Assembly (NCBI RefSeq): GCF_016802725.1
Contig: NC_052672.1
Location: 8,709,685 to 8,773,684, forward strand
Direction of reading: 5' to 3'
Source: Solenopsis invicta
Lineage: Eukaryota; Arthropoda; Insecta; Hymenoptera; Formicidae
Length of the DNA: 64,000 nt
Positions 26,001 through 39,728 of this stretch are shown here, in pieces. The stretch's first letter is position 1. Each line of letters begins with the position of its first letter. Both the position numbers and the translations under genes were made by a program. Below the pieces are notes generated by a model, which was not told where the DNA came from, did not search any database, and worked only from the letters and a program-made list of their open reading frames with translations.

Positions 26001-29000
26001 CGTCGTTGTATAGCATCGGCCTGGCGTGTCGACTAATTTGACAGTAATTTGGCTCGAGTTTATATGCGATTTTATTTAATCTCATCCATCAACTTTAACT
26101 TGATTGCATCGATCAAACTCAAGGCATTTTAAAAGATAAATGTGCTTCAATTCAAATCAAAACTGAATTATCTGAAACAGAGATAAGAATTAGAAAGCTA
26201 ATGCCATCATAATTTTCTCCCGATAAGACCGATAAATTTATCGATCCGAGACAGCCATATTATTTGTGGTCATACTTAAATTAATAAATCCATTATATCT
26301 AAACGAGTACATTTTCGTTTAAAACGCTATAAATAATGCCGGAAAAGAAGTTCGAAGGATATTCATCCGATCGTTCATACATCTTTCAACGTCTTTCGCA
26401 CTTTCACTGTGAGAAAGGATTTGCTTAAACATTTCAAATCCAAAATGGTAACAGTCAATGTCAATTACAGAGACCTTCGTGAACTGTACGCGTCGCACAA
26501 TACTTTGACCGAGTTACCCGGATCGCTGCACGGCTTAACTGCTCTACGGGTCCTCGACTTGAGCTTCAACAAGCTGAACATCCTATCGCCGGAAACTCTA
26601 AGCAGTCTGTCGTCCTTGTTGGAATTGAAACTGGTCAGAAATCATATACGAGAGCTGCGGGAAGGCGCGTTCGACGGATTGCCGCAACTGTCCTTGATCG
26701 ATCTCGAGAACAACGATCTTAGGGTGATCGAGAGAAACGCCATCAGAGCGTTACCGGAACTGCAAGCCGTCCGTCTCGGCAAAAATCGATTACAGGTAAT
26801 AATAATAATAGTATTACAATCATCCACGATTATAGAATAATGATGTTAGATCAGTATCTTTAGATAAAGCATCTTTGTTATACACCTTGTCAAAAAAAAA
26901 CGTGGATAGTTTCCAAATTTGTTATCGTAAAAATCTTCAAATCATATCGAAAACTTATAGTACACATTAGCGTTTAACTTTTATGTTTAATAAGTTTTAT
27001 AAATGTATTAAGCTAAATAAGTAGTCATCTAATGTAATGAACATGATGTTGTAGTCCATCCCCAGCGGCGCTTTCACCGAATTACCACTGCTGCAGAGTG
27101 CGGAACTTCAGGAAAATAGTATTCAGGAAATCGCTAATAATGCTTTCATTAACGTGCCACATTTACTTTTCCTTAATCTAAGTCACAATCACCTGCCGGA
27201 CTTGGAATACGTTGGTCTGGATAGTCTTCGCTCGTTAGAGGTTCTTGATCTCAGTTACAATCGATTATCCAGAGTTTCCAGCAACAGTTTAGCAGCTATG
27301 GAGTGGCTAGTGGAACTAAAGGTAATCACAGCAAAAATTCCAAGATCTCACGAGATAGATTTTACAAAATAAAATAGGTTACCTTGAGCTTCAGTGTAAT
27401 ATTAGTAATATTTTATATTTTTTAAATACCTTTTTACATCAGAAATTTAAAACTGCTGCAAACACAAATTTTTTTTTTAAAGATTTATTCAAATTAATTT
27501 GCAAAGCATCACGTATAAAACGATAAGAGTTTGAGAGCGTTCGCTAATAAAGAAGAATACTTTCTCGTCGAGAGTGAAACTCTAGTGTGAACCATGGTGC
27601 GAGACGGGCCGTTCTGCTGGCGGAGTAATTATTCGTACACCTGCATCGTTAATTAGGAAGATAGCTCAACCGTTTAACACAGCCGCCTTACAGACGTTTC
27701 CCTTTCTGCATGCAGATGGACAACAATCGGATTTGCGCCGTGCACGGTTCGCCTTTTGATGATATGCCCAGGTTGCGGGTATTGAGCCTGCGAAGCAATC
27801 GGATGACCGCGGTCTCAGAAAACGCTTTCAAAAGGCTGCGATCGAATATCGCTATCTTGGATATCGACGGTAATTTAGAGTGTTGATTAAATTACATAAA
27901 TTAAATTATATAAAAGGTATTTAAGTCGATTACTTAACATTAAGATAACATATTATGAGAATATATAATACTTGCTTTCGATATCATTTTGGTATCTATT
28001 TTTAAAAGTAATTTTTTTTTATAAAAATATAACAACTATATTCTAGAACTTGGTACATTTATTCTTTGATATTTCAACTAGAAAAGATACTTCGTGTAAA
28101 GTATATTTCTAAATTTATATGAACAATTTTAAAAAATTTTTTGAAAAAAATTCTTTTAAACTTTTTGAAAAAAGAAACCAATTTTTAATTTGTTAATAAT
28201 TTCGAAAAATATATTCATATATATGAATTAAAAATTCTTTTAAATTTTTTGTTTCAGATTTTGTTTTTATATCTTAAATCACGATATAGTGAGACAAAAT
28301 TTTTTGACATATAGATTTACATATAATTTACAAAAAATAACTTTTCTAACGTTTGAAAAAATTTACTAAGAACATTAAAATATAAAAAAATTTTAAAAAA
28401 AGCAATTTTATTTTTTTGCTTTTTAACTTTTCTTAAAAAGTTGTTAAAGAAAGTTTTTTGAAAACTTTCAACTTTTATAAAAAATAAAAATGTTAAAATT
28501 TTTATTGAATTATAGTTCGAACAAGACAGAAAAAATAATATGTAATATTTCCTAAAAATTTTGAGATCGAATTAAAATTAGATAACAATAAAAGTAAATC
28601 GAAGTAAAACTAGATAAGTTATAGCAACAATTTAAAAAAATGTTTTAAGAAAAATCAGTTTAAGATTGTATTTTAAAAATACAATAGTTTATATTTGCAA
28701 ATAATTAATAAAACCTTTTATAAATCTCTTACCCTTTTTTAACTTTGTTCTCTTCCTCTCTTAAATTTCAAACTATTAAAAAAAAACCAAAAAATATTAA
28801 TTCAATTTTTTTTAATATCTAAAAGCAAGAATACTTCCTTAATTTGGGTCAATATTTTTTTATAAAAGTATTCCTTGATATCTGTATAATTCATCAATAT
28901 GCTTTTGTATTTATATATATTTCCTCTTCATTTCTGAGAAAGGAAATCCATTATCCTGTTCTTGCGGCATGCTTTGGCTGCGAGGATGGCTACAGCAGGC

Positions 29001-29222
29001 TTCTTCGGAAGGTCCTAGATGCGCTGATGGTTCTCTCTTCAAGGAGCTCAGATTATCGCGACAAGATTGTCAGCGTGAGAGACACGTGGAACCGATTCAT
29101 CCAGGATGCGAGGCCGAAATGATTAACGTTGCGACACCTTCAGTCTCTTCCTCAGGTAAATTATAATTAATCCAAATAATATGAATTAATTAACAACTCA
29201 GAAAAATTGAAACATTAATCAC

Positions 29223-29267
<45 letters not shown>

Positions 29268-30450
29268 ATTACATTATTTTATTTATTCAATAATTTCAAT
29301 TAAATTTTAATTATTTCATACGTTTACTAATTCTGGTTACAATTTATACATGTAAAAAGGATTTTTCTTCGAAAGTACTGTGATACTCTTGAATTATGTA
29401 CATCTAAAATTTATAAATTAAATTAAAACAAATGATACTCGAAATAAGCAGATTATGTTATAAATTATTTTATAACTTATTAAATTATATTGAAATTCGC
29501 CAGCGTTTGGGATTACAGAAACGGTACCATTATGGATGAATCTAAAGGATTCCTCGACACAGAGGCCTTCCGTTTCTCAGGACTCCGACTATTTGTATCA
29601 ATATGTAGATTACCAGGACAACGGAAATGATACGAGCACGTCGCTGCCGAGCGTGTCTACCATTAGCTCACCTACTCAGACCGTGAAGATCATTCACCCG
29701 CCGCCACATACGCAGAAGCATCCAGTGCAAAAGAACACTACATTACCAATAAAGAAGAATCCTCTAATGCCCCCATCGCCCAGCAGCTCCGGTTTTACCT
29801 TCTTCGGTTTACCCTTACCGAATTTAAATTTCAATCTGTGGGGCAGGAAGGCGGAGAGAAAGGAATCCTCGTTGTCGTCGTCGTCGTCGTCGTCGTCGGA
29901 TAGACCTGGCCGAGGACGTTACAGGTCCTTCCCGCCCTCAGAACCGGAAATCCACAGAGGAGGCTTCGTACCTCTGCCGCGCGGTCAAAGCGGATTCGTA
30001 CCGATCGCCGATCCTAGATTGGCGTACGAGAAACACGTGAAGCATGATAACACTTCAAGATCATTGAATGCAAGTAGTGCACCGATACAGGAGGAACGTG
30101 CTCGAAAAAGTGGAAACAGCACCGTGACCAAGATAGAGAAAACTATCTCCAAAAGCGGAAAACCGCGGACGAGCTACCGAGAGAAGGAAGAACTACCCAC
30201 TGCTGCGTCGACAAACGTTCGACCAACTAGTTTTGAATCTCGCAAGATTTCATCCAACGTCAGTAAAATCATCCAAAGGTGAATGATCTAAATTATTCTC
30301 TTCCTTTCTGCAACCTTTGTAGAATGTAGGAATCTTTTAAATTTAACAAATACAGCCCAAGATAAGACATTCTCCAGAGTCTTTAATTAATTAAAACAAA
30401 ATATTTTTTAGTTAATTTTCAAAATAATTTACAGTTTAAAAAATGTATAC

Positions 30451-30512
<62 letters not shown>

Positions 30513-32443
30513 TATCTCGACATTTTAAATACAAAAAACTGCATTTTAAATTGCTATAAATTTAGCTATTCTTGACAAAAATTATTAGAGAATGTGTATA
30601 CATACTATATATCTGTTTGTGAAAAATTTTATCGATGGTTACATTGTTTAAGAAAAGTTTCATTGATAGTTAAATATGTTGTTTAAAAGTATATTGCAAA
30701 TACCTGATAAATCTTCGGTTAAATAACAATTTTATAAATACTTAGAAAACTATAATGGAAATGTTTGAGACTATGTTATTAATGTCAGGTGGACAAGGTG
30801 TAGTTCTATTTCTCGTAAATAAAACAAACATTGTTGAACATCTTATAAATCAATTCCATATTGAAATTTCCATCTCATAAACACTTTAATAAATGTTTTT
30901 AAAATTTCTATTAAAGCTTAAGATTGCTGTTAAATAAACTTCTTATAAACTTTTAATAAACATGCTTATATTTTCGCCAAGGTATCATAGTGATACTTTC
31001 TTTCAGCTAATCTTTTTAAACATTTTCTGTTTGTTAGCCTTAATGCATCAAATACAGTGAAAAGTAGTACATCGATAATCGTGGAGGATGATTCATCGCA
31101 AGAAGCTCACGAAACATCAGTGTCCACCGAAATTTACGGCGGCGAAAGTTTAGAAGTAAATACGGAAGATACTAAATTCATAGAGAAACCGCAGATGGAA
31201 GTCGCTAACAGGATAGTTTGGACCACGCCAAAAGCAATAATAGCGGAAACGAAGAAAACTACGATTACTAAGGAGACTACAACTGCAGCGGTGAAGGTGG
31301 CACCGTCGAAAGAAACCGGATCCAAAGATTGGAACTTAGAAATACCTGAGTATGAAAAGGATTCAACCCTTGTAGGCAGTACAACTGAGTCTTATGAGAA
31401 ATTTGGTTAGTTTACATCTTAATGAAACTAATAAAATTTGAGTTCAAAATGTTCAAAACGTGTTTGCATACTTCATCACAAGATTTCTTCATTCTTACAT
31501 TTTAACTTTTAACCCTCCATGGTCCAATATTCTTTTTTGCTGCTTTCCTAGTTCAACTGATGCCTGATAATGTTTTTGAACTTTAAAAAATCTGAAAAAA
31601 TTCTGGAACACATTCCAACATTCCAGAATATATATAATTTCACAATTGCTTGACTCAAAATGTTTTTCATTTCTTTTTTGTCCGTGTTCAAATTTGATGC
31701 AGAATTGATAAAATTTGTTGTTATACCAAACTAAAAAATGCATAACTTTTTTATATATGCATAACAAAAAAAACCTTTGTAGCTTCAAATAGTCGAAGAT
31801 AGTACTTACGAGAAAAAAACAGAGAGCCACCTTCCTTATTGATTTATACTAAAATTTAATTTTTAAAAAAAGTTAAGAATTTCGTATCATAACCCATAAA
31901 ACATCTAACAAGAATAATAATTCATTTATTGCAGACAATTCGGATGTTGTGACGGATGCGGAACCGATTCCATACTTTTCAGCACCTGTAACGTCTACTA
32001 CATCGAATCCACGACCCAAAGAAACCATGACTGTGACTTCTCGAGGGACAGAGGCATCCGCTCTGTCCGCGCTTCTGGTTCCGGGGGGATTAGTACCGTC
32101 TTCGGGATCCGTAGTAAATATACGTCCGCTTGGTAGATCTACGATAACCAAGGTTGCCTCGCCGTACATCAGCTACAACGCCGATCAATCCAGAGAAAAG
32201 CAGAAGTCGATCGCTGGCGCCGCTCAGAGGAGCGAGATCATCGACGAGACAACCGAAAGTCAGAACGAGGCGTTTGTCGTTGACGATGAAGCTAAAGTGA
32301 TAAAGGACAGTCCTTTCAACTGGTACTTCCAACACTACAACGATACAAATTTAGAGCCTTATGTGGGTATAGCTTACAGCAGTGCTACAAAAATCGACGC
32401 CTATCAATGGTTTCCTTTGCTTATCTTCAGCATTCTGATATAA
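23022..32443 (+). CDS. atk: Leucine-rich-repeat protein, Artichoke-like
   Basis: Ten exons: 23022-23185, 23266-24436, 24613-25319, 26471-26795, 27055-27321, 27716-27869, 28943-29155, 29504-30278, 31038-31405, 31935-32443, all phases consistent, 1550 residues. Order: signal peptide (hydrophobic GGGLLIVGWLLAL after MVRSSE); LRRNT cysteines (YGCPLQERILPCRCS...WCSHSEL, about 35-60); roughly 35 LRRs of about 24 residues to about 925; LRRCT (NPLSCSCGMLWLRGW...CADG...QDC); then a 550-residue Ser/Thr/Pro-rich tail with a poly-Ser run. It ends in a short hydrophobic segment (WFPLLIFSILI) at the stop, which resembles a GPI-anchor signal. Size and layout fit Drosophila Artichoke (about 1535 residues), an extracellular LRR protein of sensory organs. 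Chaoptin, a GPI-anchored LRR protein, is the main alternative. I chose ATG 23022 because it best exposes the signal peptide; an in-frame ATG at 22938 also exists. Confidence 0.85.
23186..23265 (+). other. 80-base GC-AG intron
   Basis: The donor reads GCAAGT after ...ATATG, and the acceptor is TGCAG. Using it joins TG+G to give tryptophan in IWCSHSEL and restores the LRRNT cysteine pattern. No nearby GT donor keeps the frame. GCAAGT is the strong form of the minor GC donor class spliced by the major spliceosome. Confidence 0.85.
29225..29264. repeat. (GA)n microsatellite in atk intron
   Basis: Twenty uninterrupted GA units, in the intron after the LRRCT exon. Confidence 0.95.
30454..30509. 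repeat. (TA)n microsatellite in atk intron
   Basis: An uninterrupted TA run of nearly 60 bases in the intron between exons 8 and 9. Confidence 0.95.
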
Positions 32444-35023
32444 AAAAATTTAGAATTTGCACAGCGGACTCTAGATAACAGACAAATTAATCTCTCCCTG
32501 AACACGAAAAGTAAAATATATTGTAATATTTGTTAATAAATGCTATAGTACGTGGATGTTTCAAATAATATATCATACACGTAAAATCGTGCTATGTATA
32601 CGATTGAAGAAATTTATATGCAGTCGAATCTCGATAACTACTTTGTAATTTGAATTTAAAGTAGCCAGACTTTTATAAATCGAAGTTCACCTGTATAAAT
32701 CAAATTTCTATTATCGCTGCCTCTAACTCAAAGTTGTTACCATTCGTAGAGGAAACTCCAGTTTCGACTAAGCAAGCCAGAACAGCGGTAACGTTTTACG
32801 AAGTTTTGTAGAAAGATATAATATTGAGGACAACGTATTCTCTACTTTGATTACCGTTGAAAATGCCATTGATCAACTATGTATTAAGTCATTAATACAA
32901 AATAAAATTACAGATTTTTTTAATAACTATGAGTAATAGCCTGGTATTTGTTATGATTATGTTTATTATACATATGTATGCAATAAATAATTCACGTCAA
33001 AAATGGAATTTTTTCCTTTAAAAGCCATTATAATCGGAAAATTATTGACGTACAAAGCCTCTGTAAACCAAATTTTCATAGTTAATCGTCTTTTACTTGA
33101 AAACTTCGAAAAGTTGAAACTTCTATAAAAAGTTCGAAACTTTTAGCTCTTCCCTTTTGAGATTCGAGTTATCGAAGTCCGACTGTATATTAACTTAGTA
33201 AAATAGCTTTGATGTTGAATATATAACAGTATTAGTCTTTCTTAAATAAAATTTAAACATTTTTAATATTAAAAAACCAATAAATTGTTTATGATTATTA
33301 TCTGATTATTATTAATTACTATATTATATAGTATATTAAAATTATTTTTTAATAGTTCTCTTAATCATTAACTTATTTGCAAGAACTATAATAAGTTCAC
33401 TTAACTATAATATATATTATATTATATTAACAAAATTTGTATGGTTTACCCCTTATAGTTACCATTGCTAGAATTTTTTCTCTCAGTGTAAATGAAGAAA
33501 AAAGCTCATATTTTCTTAATTCCTTTTGTAAGAGAGCGATTAGTTCTATGAGTAAATACGATATATTATTTAAGAATCTATGAGATATTTTTAAATAAAT
33601 GAGAAATTTCTTCAAAAATGAATTTGTTTTACATATTATATGTATACGAGGAAAATATGAAGATAATCATGTATAAGAGAAAATAAAAATTTTTGTAATT
33701 GTTACATTGTTATTCAAGCGTTTCAATATTAAATCATGTTCAGTTTATATTTAAACAAAGCAATTATTTCTTAAATTATTTTTTGTTTTTCACAGTATCT
33801 TACATGACTGGAAAAATTTGTAACTATTTCCCTGAGTTTATATTATAAAATAAAATAAATGTATAAACGTTGATATCAATTTCTACATACAATTGTCTTT
33901 GTTTAATTAATTTTTTTATAATATATAAATATAAAAAGTCTGTAAATTTATCATCAATTTTGCTGTGTGTGACATACAAGACATAATAACATTTAATTGC
34001 TATAAATAATTTGATAAATATGAATTCCCATATATAAAATTTAAACGAAATCAAAGGTTTACCAATTCCAATAACACATCTTTGTTCGAGATTTAATCTG
34101 CGGCGTCAAGGATTTTTTCTGTTGTTTACGTATTGGTATTCTACTTCAGCTATCACGTATTTTATTTGATTACTTCAATATTAAGATATAAGTAATTAAA
34201 AACTGCACATTTTATACATGTCGCCTATACAAATTTCATAAAAATGTATTTAGTTTTGAAGTGGTTATGTTAAAAATGACTCATTTATATATATTTCGTT
34301 TGAACATGCACAAGTTGTACAAATATAAAGATCACGCAGATAATGCGTTTTTGTATATAATTCTTTTAAAGAGTATAAATAAAAAAGCATTTCTATATCA
34401 ATGATAACTTAATAAAAGAGTATTATTAAAAGATTATTTTATATATTAATGCAATATTTTCTTTTAATAGAATGACTTGTATTCCCTAAAAAATACATTA
34501 TCTATATCTATCACACATGTTAATTGAAACTTAATTTTTAAGCACCTGAAGCAATTTGAAAAAGTACATTGATTACTTGTTACTAGTTAAGTAATGGATG
34601 GAACTGCAAAAAAATAAATAATTGTGCCTCGTATAGAATACTATTGTTTGTATTAACGGATTGTTAATTAAAACACTAAAAATATTGTAATGCTTACAAT
34701 ATTCTGTAAAAATGTCTTAATCCTATAAAGTTCTCGGTATATTTACTGCAGCATTCATTACATTCAAAATACACACAGAAGTGTAAAGTTGTTATTTTAT
34801 TTTTTTTTTCTCTCTTGTGCCTAATATATTAAAAATTCACAGTATTATGCCGAAACAGTTCGGGAATTAAATTGCTATTTCTCATTCATATTTAAATTGT
34901 CAATATTTATATGTGAGGGATGTAATTCTGTACAAATAGTGAACAGGCTTGACTATTACACACAGAGTCATTAATTGTCCTCAACTTTAACAGTCTCAGT
35001 CTCGCAACTCAGAAATGCTCTGA
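32444..35023. other. atk-PSMD7 intergenic region
   Basis: 3' flanks of two convergent genes. AT-rich, with no coding segment or sharply bounded repeat recognised. A gene-free gap of about 2.5 kb. Confidence 0.5.
32535..32540 (+). terminator. Candidate poly(A) signal for atk
   Basis: AATAAA about 95 bases after the stop codon, on the right strand. No experimental support. Confidence 0.4.
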
Positions 35024-36514
35024 TCACTGACTTTTAGCTTTTGCCTTCTCTTCGCCTTTCTTCTCTTCTTCCTTCTTTTCCTCCTTCTTTGTATCCTTTT
35101 TCCCGTCTGTCTCTTTTTTCTCAGCATCACGATTGGTTAGCTTGTTGTTAATTAAATTGTGCAACGCCACTATAGACCTAACCAATGCTGCTAGATATAC
35201 AACCAGCATCTGATCGTTTGTCTTTACATATAATGAATCGACAAAACTACTTTGAGTCATATCCGGTAATAAATTAAAGATATCCTGCAGCTGATAAACA
35301 ATTTGATGATTTATAGGTAATTTCCCATTGCCAACCTAAAACAATATTTAATTAGGTAATCCTCTCAACAATATTAACACAAAAATGGTTTTTGTATCAA
35401 CATATACCTGAAGCAAATAATCTCTAATTTCTCGGATTTGTTCGTGAAGACCTTTCAAACCAAGTAGTTGATTCGTAATTCTTTGACTGAGGGTACCAAC
35501 TGTAGTATCTTTGATATCCCGCAATAAATGTTCTACTCCAACCTCTTCCGCTTCTTCAGCTCCAATTTCACTTGGAATATGCTCGAAAGTTTTGGAAGTA
35601 GGAGAACCATCCTGCAAATAAAATTCTTAGTAAACTTTGTATTCATGGTACTAGAAATCGGTCCAAGATCTAGAATGGAGAGTTGATTAATCACATTGGT
35701 CAATTAATTTGTCAGTTCTTTCTCTATCTGAAATCTCAGACCAATTTCTAGCATTATGGACATAAAGCTTTAAATATTCTATACTTCTTTTTCAAAACAA
35801 ATATTAGATAATATCTATGTAAACACACATCGTGTACTTCTTCTACAGCTTGATACGCCTCGGTAGGAAGCCCAAGATCTTTTGGTTTGGCATCGATAAT
35901 CACCAAAACTGAATTAGGACAATATCTTCTTATTAGTTCGTTGATGGCAACGTCGTTTTGATGCAGCTTAGGTCCAGTGTGGTACCAGCCTACTACCTTC
36001 TCGCGAGCTAAGAGTCAACATGGAATATCGCAATCAGAATTCTTGCTCCAAGTAAAACTTATCAAATTTACATTATTTACAGGGCTTTACCGTTAACTTT
36101 CTTGAACATTCCATACATATTTTCAAGATAATCATGATCAAGGAACCATACACTTTTGTCCTTGTCATCCTCATCAAAGGGTACTGAAACACAAGTATTT
36201 ATTTCTTTATATTGCACTCAGCTTCAAAGGAAAAGACACTTTTTCCTCGTGCATTTATGTATCTATTAACAGAAGCACAATAGCTTGACTGCAAATTGAT
36301 GCGAATATTTTAAGAAACATCGTAACATATCTTCCTAACCTGCAAAGCTGTTCGACACGTCCAGGATTCCCTTGGCCCTCCAGCAGCCCAGGAGCACTCC
36401 GACTACTCTCTTTTGATTTCCGATTTTTCCCATGCGATTAAAGTGGTCCACCACACTCAATAGCACCAGCGGGTGGACCACAACTTTCGTCGTTACAACC
36501 TCTTGACTCGGCAT
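35024..36514 (-). CDS. PSMD7: 26S proteasome lid subunit Rpn8 (PSMD7)
   Basis: Structural MPN-domain subunit of the 19S regulatory particle, forming a heterodimer with the deubiquitinase Rpn11. Exons in coding order on the minus strand: 36514-36340, 36183-36091, 36007-35829, 35611-35408, 35335-35024, all GT-AG with phases intact, 320 residues (human about 324). The MPN domain begins TKVVVHPLVLLSVVDHF. Where active JAMM enzymes have HxH, this protein has WYHTGPKLHQND, the inactive form expected of Rpn8. The dimer and lid helices follow (EEVGVEHLLRDIKD, VKTNDQMLVVYLAALVRSI), then a Lys/Glu-rich tail ending AKAKSQ. The start MPSQEV matches the family; an in-frame ATG 24 bases upstream would add eight residues. 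Divergent from ITPA. Confidence 0.97.
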
Positions 36515-38901
36515 TTTTGGACAACCCAGAAACGACACACATATACCGCTATACTATTGACACTCACTCCGGCCCGGTGTTACTAGAGAAGTCGCTTTCT
36601 CGCGCATGCGGTCAGCGAGTCCAGCGATGTATACGTTATGTGGCGCAAGAAATTTTAGAGAATACCAGATGAGAGAATTAATACTTATTTTTATAATTAT
36701 ATTTGTATATATTTATATACACGTACGTGTCTTTTATATAAATATGTGTCTGATACATATGATTAATTTTCAGAAAATTTTTAAAAACTTATTTGTAAAT
36801 ACAGTGTGCTTAAAGTACCCCATTTGTGATAATTTTTATACTTTACTTACGCGCATGTGTAAAAAAAGACTGCCCAGCCATGACTGATCATTTGGAAGAA
36901 AATCATGAATACTTGTATTTTTTTTACGAATAAAATAATAACGGGATAATTTTAAATGTCAAAAATAAAATATTATATTATATTTAATTGCTTCTCATTA
37001 TAAATAATAAAGCTATTTCTCATTTTACTAATGAATGAAGACGATCTTTGGTTTTCGCGATTTATCTGACTGAAGTTGGTCAGCTTGTTCGAGAAAACTA
37101 CATTGGCTACAGTGCTTTTGTTGGTTAGGAGCAACTACAGAGGTTTTAACGTAAAAGTAGTGCAGTTAAGAAGGTAACAGTTTTCTTTTTCTTATCGTAT
37201 GCCTTACAAAAGTAATTCATTATTCGAACACATTACACTCATATTATCTCGAAATCAATCCGTAATAACAAAAATCTAAACGTGTCAAACGTGTATAACA
37301 TGTATCATGCAATTATTGGACAGGTTCAGAGCAATAGCTACCAACTTAAAAGATGCAAAAAGCGCGCGAGATCGGAAAGAGAATAATTACAATAAAATTA
37401 GTTCAATAATAATTAATATATTTGTAAGACCGTAAAGAATATAACATAATTAAAATTAAAAAATGATCAACAATCAGAGTGGATCTTAATGTACATTCAA
37501 ATGATAGTTTCTTAAGAGATTTTATATACATTTTTGTTTGTGCATTACATGTTCAAGTCTTAAAATGCACTTCTTAAAATGAACAAAGATACATTCAAGG
37601 CCTTCAAGTTAGATTAAAGTTAAAAAAAAATTAATTCCTAACAAACTTCTCAAAATTACGTGAAGAATATATACCTAAGACCATGTATAAAAACATATTG
37701 TATAAAAAAAATGTACAAATAATCGATGCGCAGTTTATATAAATTAGAAAATCAAAAATTCAAATAAAAGTATTCTCAAAAGCTGTTTAATCAAATCGAT
37801 CCTCCTTTATTTATTAATTTGTGTCCACAAATCGGTCGAATTCACACAATTTACTATTATTTATGAAGATTATTTAATTAATTTTTTTAAGTATATTCTT
37901 TTCCAAATTTTTAAGTTTTGAAAAAATTAAATTAGTATATAATTTCAGTAGATATGTCAAAATTTTAATAAAAATTTAAATTGTATAAAAAATATAGACA
38001 ATTTAATTTTATTTCCTGTTGTAATTACATGATTTTATTCTTCATAAGGCACAAAAAATACAAAAATTATTTTTCATAATTATTTTTTATGTCAAAAACG
38101 CATAAATCATTATTTTGCAAATGTGAAACTATTAAAACTAATAAAGTTAAAACAGTATTAAAATTGACAATAAACAATATATACTCTTGTAATAGTTTTG
38201 TTAATGTTCTTAGGAATCAGTTGCGTAGTAAAAATCAATATTGACTGTGAAAAAAATTAAATGATAAATCGATACGCGTGCTGTAACGAGCCTGAGCGCA
38301 CGATTTTTATGAGATATTATTAGCTATATTTGATCAGTTATAATTCAAAAATATTATATTCTCGACATTTTTGTATTAAGATCTTTTACTATACCTTATT
38401 TCTAAAATACGCTATTAAAGTACTGCTCAGTGATTGTGAGATATCTTGCATGTATGTACATCATATCATAAATATAACTATGTATAGTTATATAATAGTA
38501 AAAAAACTAAGAAGTTTTTATTACAATTTTTCTTGTTTTGTAATAATTTAATTCACTTTATACCATAAAAATAAGATAACTATATATATTTATGCATATA
38601 TATTTATCTTATTTTTTACGATATAAAGTATATTAAATTATTACAAAACAAAGAAAATAGTATGTATAAAAAAATTATTTTGTTATACCTTTTTCTGTTT
38701 TCTGTAATAATTCACTGTTTTTTATTGAAAAAATTGTTTAAAATTGTTTTTTACAAAATTCGATAACATAATTTATATTACGTCAGTCAAATGAGTTAAT
38801 CCTATAGTGAAAAAATTTTGACGTAATGATTGACCGAAGAGATTTTAATTAAAATAATGTATATGCCACACCTGGCGCATCTATGTGTCTTCTGTTGCAG
38901 A
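36515..38901. other. PSMD7-ITPA divergent intergenic region
   Basis: Just upstream of PSMD7 is GC-rich DNA with CGCGCATGCGG at about 36600, one base from an NRF1-like palindrome, plausible for a proteasome promoter. The ITPA side may start with an untranslated exon near 37040-37171: a GAAG/GTAACAG donor fits, and an acceptor TTGCAG sits one base before the ITPA ATG. This is inference. The remainder is AT-rich and non-coding. Confidence 0.4.
38525..38661. repeat. AT-rich hairpin repeat
   Basis: TTTTCTTGTTTTGTAATAAT and its near-complement ATTATTACAAAACAAAGAAA flank an inner pair built on AAATAAGATAA/TTATCTTATTT. About 137 bases, probably a small MITE. Confidence 0.6.
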
Positions 38902-39462
38902 ATGTCTATAGTGTTTGTAACGGGAAACGCAAAGAAGTTGGAGGAGTTTATCGCTATTTTGGGAAAAGATTTTTCTCGATCGGTAACGAGTAAGAAGATC
39001 GATCTGCCTGAATATCAAGGCGAAGTAGACGAAATATGTCGAGACAAGTGTCGGGCTGCAGCAAACTTAGTGAAAGGCCCAGTGATCATCGAAGACACTT
39101 GTCTCTGCTTCAACGCGCTGAAAGGTCTTCCCGGGCCTTACATTAAATGGTTTCTTGAAAAACTGGGCCCCGAAGGACTCCATCAGATGCTCTTTGGATT
39201 TGAGGACAAATCAGCGGAAGCAGTTTGCACGTTCGGTTACTGCTCCGGCGAAAACTCTGAGGTCCATCTATTTCAAGGTCGAACTCAGGGCACTATTGTG
39301 AGTCCACGAGGTTCCAGGGATTTCGGCTGGGACCCTTGTTTCCAGCCGCTGGGCTACGATAAGACCTACGCAGAATTGCCGAAGGAAGAGAAAAACAAAA
39401 TTTCTCATCGCAGCAAGGCATTAGAGAAACTAAAAGATTATTTGTTAAATAACAAAATTTAA
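38902..39462 (+). CDS. ITPA: Inosine triphosphate pyrophosphatase
   Basis: Hydrolyses ITP, dITP and XTP to monophosphates plus pyrophosphate in the cytosol, keeping non-canonical purines out of RNA and DNA. A single coding exon of 186 residues (human 194). The family signature is complete: the N-terminal FVTGNAKKLEEF nucleotide-binding motif, VIIEDTCLCFNALKGLPGPYIKWF with its conserved acid, then GRTQGTIVSPRGSRDFGWDPCFQP, the TYAELP block and KNKISHRSKAL at the end. I chose the ATG at 38902 because it begins MSIVFVTGN as in the family. An AG acceptor directly before it suggests an intron in the leader. The longer in-frame extension upstream has no family resemblance. AATAAA follows 18 bases after the stop. 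Confidence 0.96.
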   Translation: MSIVFVTGNAKKLEEFIAILGKDFSRSVTSKKIDLPEYQGEVDEICRDKCRAAANLVKGPVIIEDTCLCFNALKGLPGPYIKWFLEKLGPEGLHQMLFGFEDKSAEAVCTFGYCSGENSEVHLFQGRTQGTIVSPRGSRDFGWDPCFQPLGYDKTYAELPKEEKNKISHRSKALEKLKDYLLNNKI

Positions 39463-39479
39463 TTTATTAATATATAAAT

Positions 39480-39485
39480 AATAAA
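39480..39485 (+). terminator. Candidate poly(A) signal for ITPA
   Basis: AATAAA very close to the stop codon, implying a short 3' UTR if used. Confidence 0.4.
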
Positions 39486-39728
39486 ATGACTGTCGCACAC
39501 ATAATTCTTGCTGTCTTCTCTCTCTTTTTATGGCTTTTCTCCTCAAAATGTCTCATCTCCACATGCCTATCGATAATTCGCTTTCAAAAGATCAGAGATT
39601 TTTTATTATAATTTTGCATTAATTAATTACATTTACATTAATTAGATAGAAGCACTTTATAGAAGCACTTTATAGATATTTATATTTTTATTTTGTAAAA
39701 TTCAATCATACCGTAATCGAAATAGTAG

